The notes: generated by a model not told the origin, from the sequence alone. Counted from the stretch's first letter, positions 51,553 to 63,682 are shown. The stretch: DNA of 64,000 nucleotides from Xanthomonas campestris pv. badrii (GCF_012848175.1 NZ_CP051651.1:868001-932000), one strand, 5' to 3'. Program-made: numbers and translations.

Positions 51553-51747
51553 ATGGCTGTGCAGAAATCCCGTGTCACCCCGTCCCGCCGCGGCCAGCGT
51601 CGTTCGCACGATGCCCTGACCGCCAAGCAGCTGTCGACCGACCCGACCAGCGGCGAGATCCATCTGCGCCACCACATCACCGCCGACGGTTACTACCGTG
51701 GCAAGAAGGTGATCACGACCAAGTCGTCGGCCGTCCAAGAAGATTGA
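51553..51747 (+). CDS. rpmF: 50S ribosomal protein L32
   Basis: A 64-residue basic ribosomal protein. It has the L32 signature [22 protein letters not shown] and ends near [11 protein letters not shown]. It lacks the Cys4 zinc site of some L32 versions (no cysteines present). It is followed after 90 nt by fabH; plsX, which often lies between them, is missing here. Confidence 0.97.
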   Translation: MAVQKSRVTPSRRGQRRSHDALTAKQLSTDPTSGEIHLRHHITADGYYRGKKVITTKSSAVQED

Positions 51748-51837
51748 TCCGTGGCGCCCGCCGCGCCAGGCGCGGCCGGGCGACCCTCGATTCTTCCGGA
51801 GCCGCCGGTCACCGCGGCTCTTGCACCAGGAAACAGT

Positions 51838-52815
51838 ATGAGCAAGCGGATCTATTCCAGAATCGCGGGCACGGGTAGCTATTTGCCCGAAAAGGTGTTG
51901 ACCAACGACGACATGTCGAAGATCGTCGACACCAGCGATGAATGGATCTTCTCGCGCACTGGTATCCGTGAGCGTCACATCGTCGCCGACGACCAGACCA
52001 CCAGCGATCTGGCGTATTTCGCCGCGCTGAAGGCGATGGAAGCGGCCGGTGTGACCGCCGACGAGATCGACCTGATCGTCGTCGGCACCACTACCCCCGA
52101 CCTGATCTTCCCGTCCACGGCCTGCCTGCTGCAGGCGCGGCTGGGCAATGTCGGCTGCGGCGCGATGGACGTCAACGCGGCCTGCTCGGGCTTTGTCTAC
52201 GCGCTCAGCGTGGCCGACAAGTTCGTGCGCAGCGGCGACGCCAAGACCGCGCTGGTGGTGGGCGCAGAAACCCTGACCCGCATCGTCGACTGGACCGACC
52301 GCACCACCTGCGTGCTGTTCGGCGACGGTGCCGGCGCGGTGATCCTCAAGGCCGACGAAGAGACCGGCATCCTCAGCACCCACCTGCATGCCGACGGCAG
52401 CAAGAAGGAGCTGCTGTGGGACCCGGTGGGCGTGTCGGTCGGCTTCGGCGAAGGCAAGAATGGCGGCGGTGCGTTGCTGATGAAGGGCAACGACGTCTTC
52501 AAGTACGCGGTCAAGGCGCTGGATTCGGTGGTCGATGAGACCCTGGCTGCCAACGGCCTGGACAAGCACGACCTAGACTGGCTGATTCCACACCAGGCCA
52601 ACCTGCGCATCATCGAGGCCACCGCCAAGCGGCTGGAGCTGCCGATGGAACAGGTGGTGGTCACGGTGGATCGCCACGGCAACACGTCCTCGGCCTCGGT
52701 GCCGCTGGCGCTGGACGAGGCGGTCCGCTCGGGCCGCGTGCAGCGCGGTCAATTGCTGCTGCTGGAAGCGTTCGGTGGCGGCTTTACCTGGGGCTCGGCG
52801 CTGCTGCGCTACTGA
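51838..52815 (+). CDS. fabH: 3-oxoacyl-ACP synthase III (FabH)
   Basis: A 325-residue condensing enzyme that starts fatty-acid chains from an acyl-CoA and malonyl-ACP. The catalytic Cys is in [13 protein letters not shown], His in [14 protein letters not shown] and Asn in [16 protein letters not shown]. The terminal [13 protein letters not shown] is typical. The ATG at 51838 gives [22 protein letters not shown] 363-nt gap separates it from fabD. Confidence 0.96.
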   Translation: MSKRIYSRIAGTGSYLPEKVLTNDDMSKIVDTSDEWIFSRTGIRERHIVADDQTTSDLAYFAALKAMEAAGVTADEIDLIVVGTTTPDLIFPSTACLLQARLGNVGCGAMDVNAACSGFVYALSVADKFVRSGDAKTALVVGAETLTRIVDWTDRTTCVLFGDGAGAVILKADEETGILSTHLHADGSKKELLWDPVGVSVGFGEGKNGGGALLMKGNDVFKYAVKALDSVVDETLAANGLDKHDLDWLIPHQANLRIIEATAKRLELPMEQVVVTVDRHGNTSSASVPLALDEAVRSGRVQRGQLLLLEAFGGGFTWGSALLRY

Positions 52816-53178
52816 GCGCAGCTAACCAGCCTGCTGCGCGGCCGCCAGGCGCGCGCCCGATGCTCGGTGTGGCATGTGCCTCGCCTACACTCCGGTTCCT
52901 GCGCGCCGTGCGCAGCCGGCTGACGACCGCTTGCTACGTGTTGGTAGCCGCTCCGAGTTCCCAAGCGCCGCCGCATTCGCCGGCGGCGTTTTTCGACATC
53001 GATTCTGGATCGCTGCGCGGCCGCGCGGCTGATGCGGTTGCGCGCCTGGTCGGGATCGGATTGGTGCGCGGTTTGCGGCCTCGGGCCAAGTCCAAGCGAC
53101 TCTTGCATACGCGTCAGTACAGACGGCCGGGCGATTTCGCACGTATCATCCCGGCTCGATTTTCGTAGGCAGCAACGC
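52816..53178. other. 363-nt fabH-fabD spacer
   Basis: It contains one intrinsic terminator (52966-52993) and otherwise no supported gene. A 102-codon open frame at 52860-53168 has no ribosome site or family features. The region after the terminator probably holds the promoter for fabD-fabG. Confidence 0.5.
52966..52993 (+). terminator. intrinsic terminator after fabH
   Basis: CGCCGCCG and CGGCGGCG with a 7-nt loop, followed by five T, about 150 nt after the fabH stop. It splits the fab cluster into two transcription units unless read through. Confidence 0.85.
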
Positions 53179-54123
53179 GTGACCGAATCTACGCTCGCTT
53201 TCGTGTTTCCCGGCCAGGGCTCCCAGTCCCTGGGCATGCTGGCCGAACTGGCCGAACTGCACCCGCAGATCCGCGAGACCTTCGTCGAGGCCTCCGATGG
53301 GGCCGGTGTCGATCTGTGGGCGCTGTCGCAGGGCGGCCCGGAAGAGATGCTCAACCGCACCGAGTACACCCAGCCGGCGCTGCTGGCTGCGGGCGTGGCG
53401 GTGTGGCGGCTGTGGAACGCGCAGCGCGGGCAGCGCCCGGCGCTGCTGGCCGGGCATAGCCTGGGTGAATACACCGCCCTGGTTGCGTCCGGCGCCTTGT
53501 CGCTGCACGACGGCGCCCACCTGGTGCGCCTGCGCGGCCAGTTCATGCAGGCGGCCGCCCCGGCCGGTGTCGGCGCGATGGCGGCGGTGCTGGGTGCCGA
53601 GGATGCGGTGGTGCAGCAGGTCTGTGCCGAGGCGTCCGGCAGCCAGGTGGTGGTGCCGGCCAACTTCAATTCGCCGGGCCAGATCGTGATCGGTGGTGAT
53701 GCCGCAGCGGTGGACCGCGCGCTGGCGCTGCTGGCCGAGCGCGGCGTGCGCAAGGCGGTCAAGCTTGCAGTGAGCGTGCCTTCGCATACCCCGCTGATGC
53801 GCGATGCGGCCAATCAGCTGGGCGAAGCGATGGCCGGGCTGAGCTGGCAGGCGCCGCAGATCCCGGTGGTGCAGAACGTTGACGCGCGCGTGCACGAGGG
53901 CAGCGCCGCAATCCGCCAGGCGCTGGTGGAGCAGTTGTACCTGCCGGTGCAGTGGACCGGCTGCGTGCAGGCGCTGGCCGCCCGGGGCATCACCCGCGTC
54001 GCCGAATGCGGCCCCGGCAAGGTGCTGAGCGGGCTGATCAAGCGCATCGACAAGCGTCTGGACGCCCGTGCGCTGGCCACACCCGCCGATTACGCCGGCG
54101 CGCTCGACGCGTGGACGCACTGA
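53179..54123 (+). CDS. fabD: Malonyl-CoA:ACP transacylase
   Basis: A 314-residue enzyme that moves malonyl from CoA to ACP. The active Ser is in LLAGHSLGEYTALV (GHSLG). FVFPGQGSQSLGML at the N-terminus and the His in SVPSHTPLMRDAA complete the site. The GTG at 53179 (GTG ACC GAA TCT) is the likely start, since no ATG is near the conserved N-terminus. fabG follows 81 nt downstream. Confidence 0.96.
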   Translation: MTESTLAFVFPGQGSQSLGMLAELAELHPQIRETFVEASDGAGVDLWALSQGGPEEMLNRTEYTQPALLAAGVAVWRLWNAQRGQRPALLAGHSLGEYTALVASGALSLHDGAHLVRLRGQFMQAAAPAGVGAMAAVLGAEDAVVQQVCAEASGSQVVVPANFNSPGQIVIGGDAAAVDRALALLAERGVRKAVKLAVSVPSHTPLMRDAANQLGEAMAGLSWQAPQIPVVQNVDARVHEGSAAIRQALVEQLYLPVQWTGCVQALAARGITRVAECGPGKVLSGLIKRIDKRLDARALATPADYAGALDAWTH

Positions 54124-54204
54124 TCCAGCGCGCGCACGCGGTATGCAGATCCCCTCGACGTTCGCGGCGATGATCGCGACGTCTCCCTTCGAGGAACAGT
54201 AGTC

Positions 54205-54948
54205 ATGAGCAAGCCACTGCAGGGCGAAATCGCCCTCGTCACCGGCGCCAGTCGCGGGATTGGTGCGGCCATTGCCGATACCCTGGCCGCCCAGGGCGCC
54301 ACCGTCATCGGCACCGCCACCTCGGCGTCCGGCGCGGCGGCCATCGGCAAGCGCCTGGCCGCCGGCGGTGGCCACGGCCGCGAACTCAACGTCACCGATG
54401 CCGCGGCGGTCGATGGCCTGATCGATGCGATCGGCAAGGAATTGGGCGCCATCTCGATCCTGGTCAACAACGCCGGCATCACCCGCGACAATCTGTTGAT
54501 GCGGATGAAGGACGACGACTGGCAGGCCATCATCGACACCAACCTGACCAGCGTGTTCCGCACCTCCAAGGCGGTGATGCGCGGCATGATGAAGGCGCGC
54601 AAGGGCCGCATCATCAATATCGCCTCGGTGGTCGGTGTGACCGGCAATCCGGGCCAGACCAACTACGCCGCGGCCAAGGCCGGCATCATCGCGTTCTCCA
54701 AGTCGCTGGCCAAGGAAATCGGCTCGCGCGGGGTCACCGTGAACGTGGTGGCGCCCGGTTTCATCGATACCGACATGACCAAGGCGCTGCCGGACGAAGC
54801 CAGGGCCGCGTTGCTGCAGCAGATTGCACTGGGCCATCTGGGTGCGCCGGAGGACATCGCCAATGCGGTGGCGTTCCTGGCGGGGCCGACCGCCCGCTAC
54901 ATCACCGGTGAGACCCTGCACGTCAACGGTGGCATGTACATGCCGTGA
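54205..54948 (+). CDS. fabG: 3-oxoacyl-ACP reductase (FabG)
   Basis: A 247-residue NADPH-dependent SDR enzyme of the fatty-acid cycle. The cofactor motif is ALVTGASRGIGAAI (TGxxxGIG), followed by LVNNAGITRDNLLM (NNAG). The catalytic Ser is in IINIASVVG and Tyr/Lys in NYAAAKAGI (YxxxK). The C-terminus GETLHVNGGMYMP is typical. It lies between fabD and acpP, and the ATG is preceded by GAGGAA. Confidence 0.97.
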   Translation: MSKPLQGEIALVTGASRGIGAAIADTLAAQGATVIGTATSASGAAAIGKRLAAGGGHGRELNVTDAAAVDGLIDAIGKELGAISILVNNAGITRDNLLMRMKDDDWQAIIDTNLTSVFRTSKAVMRGMMKARKGRIINIASVVGVTGNPGQTNYAAAKAGIIAFSKSLAKEIGSRGVTVNVVAPGFIDTDMTKALPDEARAALLQQIALGHLGAPEDIANAVAFLAGPTARYITGETLHVNGGMYMP

Positions 54949-55151
54949 GCGTGCGCCGCCGGGAGGCGCTAAGTGGCTGATCGGCCGGGACTTGTGATGC
55001 AATGCAAGGCCCGGGCGCTTCCACTACACTATCCAACGCGGCCATCGCAGCGGCGATGGCGTTTGTGAGTCCCTCACAGGAGCACCGCACATCCGTGTGT
55101 GGGGATCCTGAAACTCGAACCACCACTACTCCAGCTGGAGCGATATCCCCA

Positions 55152-55391
55152 ATGAGCACCATCGAAGAACGCGTCAAGAAAATCGTCGTCGAACAACTCG
55201 GCGTCAAGGAAGAGGAAGTCACCACCAGCGCATCGTTCGTCGATGACCTGGGTGCCGACTCGCTGGACACCGTCGAGCTGGTGATGGCGCTGGAAGAAGA
55301 GTTCGAGTGCGAGATCCCGGACGAAGAGGCCGAGAAGATCACCTCGGTCCAGCAGGCGATCGACTACGTCAAGGCGCACGTCAAGAGCTGA
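55152..55391 (+). CDS. acpP: Acyl carrier protein
   Basis: A 79-residue acidic four-helix protein that carries acyl chains on a phosphopantetheine arm. The attachment Ser is in [21 protein letters not shown] (DSL motif). A 203-nt gap precedes it, long enough for a separate promoter, as expected for a very abundant protein. fabF follows 141 nt downstream. Confidence 0.98.
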   Translation: MSTIEERVKKIVVEQLGVKEEEVTTSASFVDDLGADSLDTVELVMALEEEFECEIPDEEAEKITSVQQAIDYVKAHVKS

Positions 55392-55532
55392 TGCGTTGTT
55401 CCTGATGGCGGTGGCGTGCGTCATGCCGCTGCTGCGTCAGACATCCCATGGGGCCGCTGATGCGGCCCTGTGTTTTTCAAGCGTCACCCGCTAACCGCAA
55501 GCACCGTCCGTTCCGTGGTGAGGAGATCTGCA

Positions 55533-56768
<1,236 letters not shown>

Positions 56769-56977
56769 GCCTGCGCGCCGGTGGCGGTGCCACCGCGCCG
56801 CGTGCGTCTGGACGACGGTGGTGCGCGGCACTTTCGCGGCCGCCGCCGCCCGGTTGTCGTTCGATCCGTGGTTGATCGGTCGTTTCCTGATCGATGGTTG
56901 ATCCATTCCCGCCACTCCCGTGCGCGCTGCAGTTTCGGCAGCGCCATGAATTTCCGCACCCTCGCCAAGCCGGACCG

Positions 56978-58333
56978 ATGACGCTCACCAGATCACTGCA
57001 CGCGGACATCGATTTGCTGGCGCTGCATCGGCTGGCGCCGCAGCGCTATCCGGCACTGCTGGAATCCACCGCCTCCGGCACCGAACATGGGCGCTGGGAC
57101 GTGCTGTTGCTGGCAGACGGCGACAGCCTGCGGCTGGACGCCGATGGCCGCACCCGCGATGGCGAGGGCAGGGTGCTGGAAAGCAGCTTCCTGGTTGCGC
57201 TGGACGCCGCCTGGCAGGCCGAGCGCGTGCCACGCGAGGCGCACAGCCCCTGGCCCTTTCGTGGTGGCTGGGCGGTGTTGCTGGATTACGAGTTGGCCGC
57301 CCAGGTCGAGCCGATCCTGCAGTTGCCCACGCGCGCCGATGGCCTGCCCATCGCACTGGCCTTGCGCGCGCCTGCAGCGGTGTTGCGCGATCGTGTGCAG
57401 GGCCGCTGCATCGCGCTGGCCGAACCGGGCCGCGAGGATTTGCTGGCGCGCATCGTGGAGGACATCGCCGCGTGCGCTGCGTTGCCGCCGTTGCCGGCCT
57501 GGGTCGGGCCGGTGGCAGTCGATGAAGACGCGCCCGAGCGGTTCACCGACGCGGTGCAGCGGGTGCTCGATTACCTACGCGCGGGCGATGTGTTCCAGGC
57601 CAATATCTCGCGCGCCTGGCAGGCCACGTTCGCCGACGCGGTCGACCCGGCGGCGCTGCATGCGCGGCTGCGCGCGGCCAACCCCGCGCCGTTTGCCGGA
57701 GTCTTCGCTGCGGCCGGGCGGGCAGTGGCCAGTTCCTCGCCCGAGCGCCTGGTGTCGGTGCAGGGCGATGCAGTGCAGACGCGCCCGATCGCCGGCACCC
57801 GCGCGCGCTTTGCCGGCGACGACGATGCGGCGCGCATCCGCGAACTGGTGGGGCATCCGAAGGAACGCGCCGAGCACGTCATGCTGATCGACCTGGAGCG
57901 CAACGACCTGGGCCGCATCTGCGCGCCGGGCTCGGTGGAGGTGGACGAGCTGATGGCGGTGGAAAGCTATGCGCACGTGCACCACATCGTCAGCAACGTG
58001 CGCGGCCGCCTGCGTGCCGGCGTCACCCCGGGCGAGGTGATCGCGGCGGTGTTCCCCGGCGGCACCATCACCGGCTGCCCGAAGGTGCGCTGCATGCAGA
58101 TCATCGCCGAGCTCGAACGCACCGCGCGCGGCGCCTACACCGGCGCGTTCGGCTGGCTCAATCGCGATGGCGACATGGACCTGAACATCCTGATCCGCAC
58201 CGCCGAGGTGGCCGGCAACCAGGTGCGGTTCCGTACCGGGGCCGGCATCGTGGTGGAGTCGGATCCGCAGCGCGAGCTGGACGAGACCCGTGCCAAGGCG
58301 CGCGGCGTCCTGCGCGCACTGGATCCGGCATGA
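56978..58333 (+). CDS. pabB: Aminodeoxychorismate synthase component I
   Basis: A 451-residue enzyme that uses chorismate and ammonia to make 4-amino-4-deoxychorismate for folate. The chorismate-binding part shows YLRAGDVFQANISRAW, ASSSPERLVSVQG, TRPIAGTRAR (PIAGT), MLIDLERNDLGRICAPGSVEVDELM and FPGGTITGCPKVRCMQIIAELE. In E. coli the corresponding place beside fabF is occupied by pabC, so this is a variant order. The N-terminal part is less conserved, as usual. The ATG at 56978 follows a weak ribosome site. Confidence 0.93.
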   Translation: MTLTRSLHADIDLLALHRLAPQRYPALLESTASGTEHGRWDVLLLADGDSLRLDADGRTRDGEGRVLESSFLVALDAAWQAERVPREAHSPWPFRGGWAVLLDYELAAQVEPILQLPTRADGLPIALALRAPAAVLRDRVQGRCIALAEPGREDLLARIVEDIAACAALPPLPAWVGPVAVDEDAPERFTDAVQRVLDYLRAGDVFQANISRAWQATFADAVDPAALHARLRAANPAPFAGVFAAAGRAVASSSPERLVSVQGDAVQTRPIAGTRARFAGDDDAARIRELVGHPKERAEHVMLIDLERNDLGRICAPGSVEVDELMAVESYAHVHHIVSNVRGRLRAGVTPGEVIAAVFPGGTITGCPKVRCMQIIAELERTARGAYTGAFGWLNRDGDMDLNILIRTAEVAGNQVRFRTGAGIVVESDPQRELDETRAKARGVLRALDPA

Positions 58334-58393
58334 GCGCTTCAACGGGACATCACCGGCGCGCGGTATCCTGCGCGGCGCTGGGGCAATGACGAG

Positions 58394-59467
58394 GTGGGTG
58401 TGGCGGTGACTGGCAAACGCGGATGTCTGGCCGTGCTGGGCACGGCAATGCTGCTTGTGGTGCTGGCGGCGATTGCCGCGCTGGTGGCATGGCGGCACTA
58501 CCTGCAGTTCGCCGACACGCCGGCCAAGGCCACCGCGCCCAGCGTGGTGGTGGCACCTGGCGATTCACTCAAGGCCACGCTGCGCAAGTTGCGCGCGGCC
58601 GGCCTGGAGCAGGGCACCGATCTGGAATGGCAGCTACTCGCGCGCCAGGTGGATGCCGCCGGCAAGCTCAAGGTGGGCGAATACGCACTGGCACCGGCAC
58701 TGTCGCCGCGCGAGCTGCTGACGCGCATGCGCCAGGGGCGGGTCATCCAGTACCGCTTTACGATCGTGGAGGGCTGGAATTTCCGCCAGCTGCGCGCCGC
58801 GCTGGCCACCGCCACGCCGTTGCAGCAGTCCATCGGCAGCCTGGACGATGCGGCGCTGATGGCGCGGCTCGGCGTGGCCCGCCAGCATCCGGAAGGACGC
58901 TTTCTGCCCGAAACCTATCTGTACCAGCGCGGCGACAGCGATCTGGATGTGCTCAAACGCGCGCATGCGGCGATGGACAAGGCGCTGGCGCAGGCCTGGG
59001 CGCAGCGCGCGGCCGACCTGCCGCTGGCATCGCCGGAGCAGGCGCTGATCCTGGCCTCCATCATCGAGAAGGAAACCGCGCTGGGCAGCGAGCGGCCGCT
59101 GATCGCCGGAGTGTTCCTGCGTCGCCTGCAGATGGGCATGAAGCTGCAGACCGACCCCACCGTGATCTACGGCATCGGCAGCAGCTACGACGGCAATATC
59201 CGCCGCCGCGACCTCACCACCGACACGCCGTACAACACCTATACGCGCACCGGTCTGACCCCGACGCCGATCGCCATGCCCGGCCGCGAGGCGCTGCTGG
59301 CGGCGGTCCGCCCGGCTCCCGGCGATGCGCTGTACTTCGTGGCCGTGGGTGACGGCACCGGTGCCCACGCCTTCTCGGCCACGTTGGCCGAGCACAACGC
59401 CGCGGTGGCGCGCTACCTGCAGCGTCGCCGCGAGCCGACCCTGCCGCAGAAGGAGCCCACGCCATGA
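58394..59467 (+). CDS. mltG: Endolytic transglycosylase MltG
   Basis: A 357-residue inner-membrane lytic transglycosylase that cuts nascent glycan strands and sets their length. One N-terminal membrane segment (about residues 11-33, LAVLGTAMLLVVLAAIAALVAW) is followed by a LysM-like part and the YceG domain. The catalytic Glu is in LILASIIEKETALGSERPLIAGVFLRR, and LQTDPTVIYG and NTYTRTGLTPTPIAMPG are conserved. The start is a GTG near 58394 (or in-frame GTGs at 58400 and 58406). It overlaps holB by 4 nt; tmk, between them in E. coli, is absent here. Confidence 0.94.
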   Translation: MGVAVTGKRGCLAVLGTAMLLVVLAAIAALVAWRHYLQFADTPAKATAPSVVVAPGDSLKATLRKLRAAGLEQGTDLEWQLLARQVDAAGKLKVGEYALAPALSPRELLTRMRQGRVIQYRFTIVEGWNFRQLRAALATATPLQQSIGSLDDAALMARLGVARQHPEGRFLPETYLYQRGDSDLDVLKRAHAAMDKALAQAWAQRAADLPLASPEQALILASIIEKETALGSERPLIAGVFLRRLQMGMKLQTDPTVIYGIGSSYDGNIRRRDLTTDTPYNTYTRTGLTPTPIAMPGREALLAAVRPAPGDALYFVAVGDGTGAHAFSATLAEHNAAVARYLQRRREPTLPQKEPTP

Positions 59468-60423
59468 CCGCTGTGTTTTCGCCCTGGCAGCAGCGCGCCT
59501 TCGACCAGACCGTGGCTGCACTGGATGCCGGTCGGCTCGGGCACGGGCTGCTGATCTGTGGCCCCGAAGGCCTGGGCAAGCGCGAGGTGGCCCTGGCGCT
59601 GGCCGAACACGTGCTGGCCAGCTCGCCCGACCCGGCGCTGGCGCAGCGCACGCGCCAATTGATCGCCGCCGGCACCCATCCGGACCTGCAGCTGATCTCC
59701 TTCATTCCCAACCGTACCGGCGACAAGCTGCGTACCGAGATCATCATCGAGCAGGTGCGCGAGATTTCGCAGAAGCTGTCGTTGACGCCGCAGTACGGCA
59801 TCGCGCAGGTGGTGATCGTCGACCCGGCCGATGCGATCAATCGCGCCGCCTGCAATGCCTTGCTCAAGACGCTGGAAGAACCCTCGCCGGGCCGCTACCT
59901 GTGGCTGATCAGTGCGCAGCCGGCACGTTTGCCGGCCACCATCCGTAGCCGCTGCCAGCGGCTGGAATTCAAGCTGCCGCCCGCGCACGAGGCGCTGCAG
60001 TGGTTGCTGGCGCAGGGTGTCGAGGCGCGCGCCGCGCAGGAGGCGCTGGATGCTGCACGCGGTCATCCCGGATTGGCCGCGCAGTGGTTGCGCGAGGATG
60101 GCCTGACGGTGCGACGCGCTGTGGCACAGGATCTGGAGCAGATCGCCAGTGGTCGCGCCGGCGCAGTGGAGGTTGCGCAGCGCTGGACCAACGACGGCCA
60201 GGCCGATCAGCGTCTGCGTCATGCGGCTGACCTGGCGTTGGCGCAGGCATCGGCCGGCTTGACCGATCCATCGCGGTTGCACAAGCTGGCGACCTGGTTC
60301 GACGCCGCCAATCGCACCCGCGATCTGCTGCGTACCACCGTCCGCGCCGACCTGGCAGTGACGGAATTGCTGCTGGCCTGGCGCGAGGGAGAGCGCCAGG
60401 CACGTTCTAGGGGAACTCGATGA
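59464..60423 (+). CDS. holB: DNA polymerase III delta' subunit
   Basis: A 319-residue clamp-loader subunit. It keeps the AAA+ fold with a Walker A-like GPEGLGKREVALA and the sensor motif ATIRSRCQRLEF. The zinc-finger cysteines of DnaX-type subunits are missing, so DNA-binding details may differ. The middle contains DPADAINRAACNALLKTLEEPSPGRYLWLIS, the classic delta' signature. It overlaps mltG and pilZ by 4 nt each, so translation is coupled. Confidence 0.94.
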   Translation: MTAVFSPWQQRAFDQTVAALDAGRLGHGLLICGPEGLGKREVALALAEHVLASSPDPALAQRTRQLIAAGTHPDLQLISFIPNRTGDKLRTEIIIEQVREISQKLSLTPQYGIAQVVIVDPADAINRAACNALLKTLEEPSPGRYLWLISAQPARLPATIRSRCQRLEFKLPPAHEALQWLLAQGVEARAAQEALDAARGHPGLAAQWLREDGLTVRRAVAQDLEQIASGRAGAVEVAQRWTNDGQADQRLRHAADLALAQASAGLTDPSRLHKLATWFDAANRTRDLLRTTVRADLAVTELLLAWREGERQARSRGTR

Positions 60424-60773
60424 GTGCAATGAATGCACGCCAAGGCATTTTGTCGTTGGCGTTGAAGGACAAGCCGGCGCTCTACAGCGCCTATATGCCG
60501 TTCGTGAAAGGGGGCGGCATCTTCGTGCCGACGCCCAAGCGTTACATGCTGGGTGATGAGGTGTTCCTGCTGCTGACCTTGCCCGATTCCAGCGAGCGCC
60601 TGCCGGTGGCCGGCAAGGTCATCTGGACCACCCCCGCCGGTGCGCAGGGCAACCGCGCCGCCGGCATCGGCGTGCAGTTCCCGGACGGCCCGGAAGGCGA
60701 GGCAGTGCGCAACAAGATCGAAACCCTGCTGGCCGGCCTGACCACCTCGGACAAGCCCACGCACACCATGTGA
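60420..60773 (+). CDS. pilZ: PilZ-domain protein for type IV pilus biogenesis
   Basis: A 117-residue protein of the atypical PilZ group. It lacks the RxxxR switch that binds cyclic-di-GMP; the DEVFLLLTLPDSSERLPVAGKVIWTTP core and GIGVQFPDGPEGEAVRNKIETLL remain. Proteins of this subgroup in Xanthomonas and Pseudomonas are needed for pilus assembly and bind FimX/PilB rather than the nucleotide. The holB-pilZ pairing is conserved in related bacteria. Confidence 0.92.
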   Translation: MSAMNARQGILSLALKDKPALYSAYMPFVKGGGIFVPTPKRYMLGDEVFLLLTLPDSSERLPVAGKVIWTTPAGAQGNRAAGIGVQFPDGPEGEAVRNKIETLLAGLTTSDKPTHTM

Positions 60774-60895
60774 AACGGGGCGTTGGCGTAGCGGGGTGGC
60801 GCGTGAGACGCAAGGCCCATCCGCTGCGCCGCGGCGATCGGATCAAGCCGATGCAGCCGCGGTGTCGTCGCATGACAGGGCCAGGTAAACACCTG

Positions 60896-60923
60896 TTGAC
60901 GATTGCTGCCGCTGCCCTATAAT
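60896..60923 (+). promoter_or_regulatory. promoter of tRNA-Val(CAC)
   Basis: TTGACG (60896-60901) and a consensus TATAAT (60918-60923), with a 16-nt spacer. The -10 ends 17 nt before the mature tRNA. Confidence 0.85.
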
Positions 60924-60940
60924 GTGCGGCTCGCGTCACC

Positions 60941-61015
60941 GGGCGGTTAGCTCAGCGGTAGAGCATTGCCTTCACACGGCAAGGGTCACAGGTTCGATCC
61001 CTGTACCGCCCACCA
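60941..61015 (+). tRNA. tRNA-Val (anticodon CAC)
   Basis: Acceptor GGGCGGT pairs with ACCGCCC, anticodon loop is TTCACAC with anticodon CAC, and the CCA is encoded. It is 75 nt long. Confidence 0.95.
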
Positions 61016-61028
61016 TGACGTGATCTCG

Positions 61029-61054
61029 AAAACCCCTGTCCTAAGGGGTTTTTT
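61029..61054 (+). terminator. terminator of tRNA-Val(CAC)
   Basis: AAAACCCC and GGGGTTTT around TGTCCTAA, followed by further T, 13 nt after the tRNA. Confidence 0.85.
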
Positions 61055-61127
61055 GTTGCCTGGTGTTTTTGTGCCGTTCCAGAGCGCGCGCGCGTGCAAG
61101 CGTTGCCGCCGAATCGCGAGACCAAGA

Positions 61128-61220
61128 TCAGGCGTAGTGATAGCGCGCTTGCGCAATCAGCAAGATGCCGTTCTCGACCTTGTAGACGATCATGCGGTGA
61201 TCGTTCGGAAATCTATCGTC
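61128..61220 (-). pseudogene. 3' remnant of a YoeB/Txe-type toxin gene
   Basis: The minus-strand frame ends DHRMIVYKVENGILLIAQARYHYA before a TGA at 61128-61130. It resembles the C-terminus of the YoeB family (in E. coli YoeB this region ends with CRYHY). The upstream part of the toxin and an antitoxin gene are not recognisable nearby, so I call it a remnant. Its 5' end cannot be set. Confidence 0.45.
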
Positions 61221-61501
61221 GGCTGGAGTGTGCGATGTGCGTTTGTTGGTGGTGAACGGCTGGGATTCACCAGCGGCATCGCGCGTGCCGTCAGCAGGCC
61301 TGGGGAAGGATGCGCTGCCTGCAGGACCTGGCCGTGCGATCTGTTCCTGGCATCGATGCGGAGTGGTGCGCCAGCATCGTCGCCAGCGGTGCGTCGCGTT
61401 GTGCGGGCGGGGGACTTAAGCCCTTTTCGTTACAGCGGTCTTCTTGCGAGCTCGACAAGGACTTGCCATCCTGCAAGGCCCCTGTTCGAGATGGAGTGGC
61501 G
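61221..61501. other. spacer without supported gene
   Basis: The stretch between the toxin-gene remnant and the lipoprotein gene. Open frames here are weak and have no family features. It presumably contains the promoter of the lipoprotein gene, which I could not place. Confidence 0.4.
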
Positions 61502-61828
61502 ATGAAGACGCTGCTGGGAAGTGCGCTGGTTGCGACGTTGCTGTTGGCCGGTTGCGCGCGTGATGTGGGCGAGCAGTACGTGGGCAAGTGGGTCAACGTG
61601 AAGTCGCAGAAGAATGTGCTGAGCATCGAGCACAATGGCGAGAGCTTCATCATCCGCGACACCATGCCGGAACTGTTTGGCAATGGCGCCAAGACCAGGA
61701 ACTACCCGGCGCTGCTGACCAAGGGCGTGCTGCAGGTGTCCAGTGGCAGCGGCACCGTCAACTATGCGATCGATGAGGCGACCGGGCGTTTGAGCACTGG
61801 TGATACCGAGTACACGCGGGTCAAGTGA
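61502..61828 (+). CDS. small predicted lipoprotein
   Basis: A 108-residue protein with a lipoprotein signal MKTLLGSALVATLLLAGC (lipidation at Cys18). The mature part is short and beta-rich: EQYVGKWVNVKSQKNVLSIEHNGESFIIRDTMPELFGNG, ending STGDTEYTRVK. I know no function; the fold may be lipocalin-like in size only. The ATG at 61502 is preceded by GAGTGG. It is convergent with prpR, whose stop lies about 135 nt away. Confidence 0.75.
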   Translation: MKTLLGSALVATLLLAGCARDVGEQYVGKWVNVKSQKNVLSIEHNGESFIIRDTMPELFGNGAKTRNYPALLTKGVLQVSSGSGTVNYAIDEATGRLSTGDTEYTRVK

Positions 61829-61963
61829 CGCCGGGGTTGGTGGCGCTGCGGTGCCATCGGAGGCGTGGTTGCCAAGGAAAACGCTGCAGATGCTGGGTCA
61901 TCGCGTGCTGGCCGACGCTGCTGAAGGCGCGTCGTCAGCGTGATTGCAAGCGCGGGCTGAGGG

Positions 61964-63541
<1,578 letters not shown>

Positions 63542-63607
63542 GGAGTCGGTGGGTGGGATCCTGGGCACTGGCAAGTCATGTTTCAGTAGTGTTGCATGCT
63601 GCGCCAG

Positions 63608-63627
63608 ATGTTGCGTTCATGCAACAT
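63608..63627. promoter_or_regulatory. candidate PrpR upstream activating palindrome
   Basis: A perfect inverted repeat ATGTTGC-6-GCAACAT lies about 50 nt upstream of the sigma-54 promoter. A related half (GTGTTGCATG) is at 63590-63599. Position and symmetry fit a PrpR operator, and binding here could also control prpR itself. Confidence 0.55.
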
Positions 63628-63666
63628 TGCGGGCTACGCGCGATAGTAAAATCAACCACTTGCCGT

Positions 63667-63682
63667 TGGCACGGCCTTTGCG
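63667..63682 (+). promoter_or_regulatory. sigma-54 (RpoN) promoter of prpB
   Basis: TGGCACG, four nucleotides, then TTGC: the GG of the -24 element (63668-63669) and the GC of the -12 element (63680-63681) are 12 nt apart, as in the consensus. It lies 32 nt before the prpB start. Confidence 0.8.

Noticed and set aside
52860..53168. 102-codon plus-strand frame in the fabH-fabD spacer
   Set aside because: It runs across an intrinsic terminator, has no ribosome site and no recognisable domain.
53146..55002. 618-codon minus-strand frame opposite fabD-fabG
   Set aside because: It is antisense to two enzymes with complete active sites and is His/Gly-rich low-complexity sequence.
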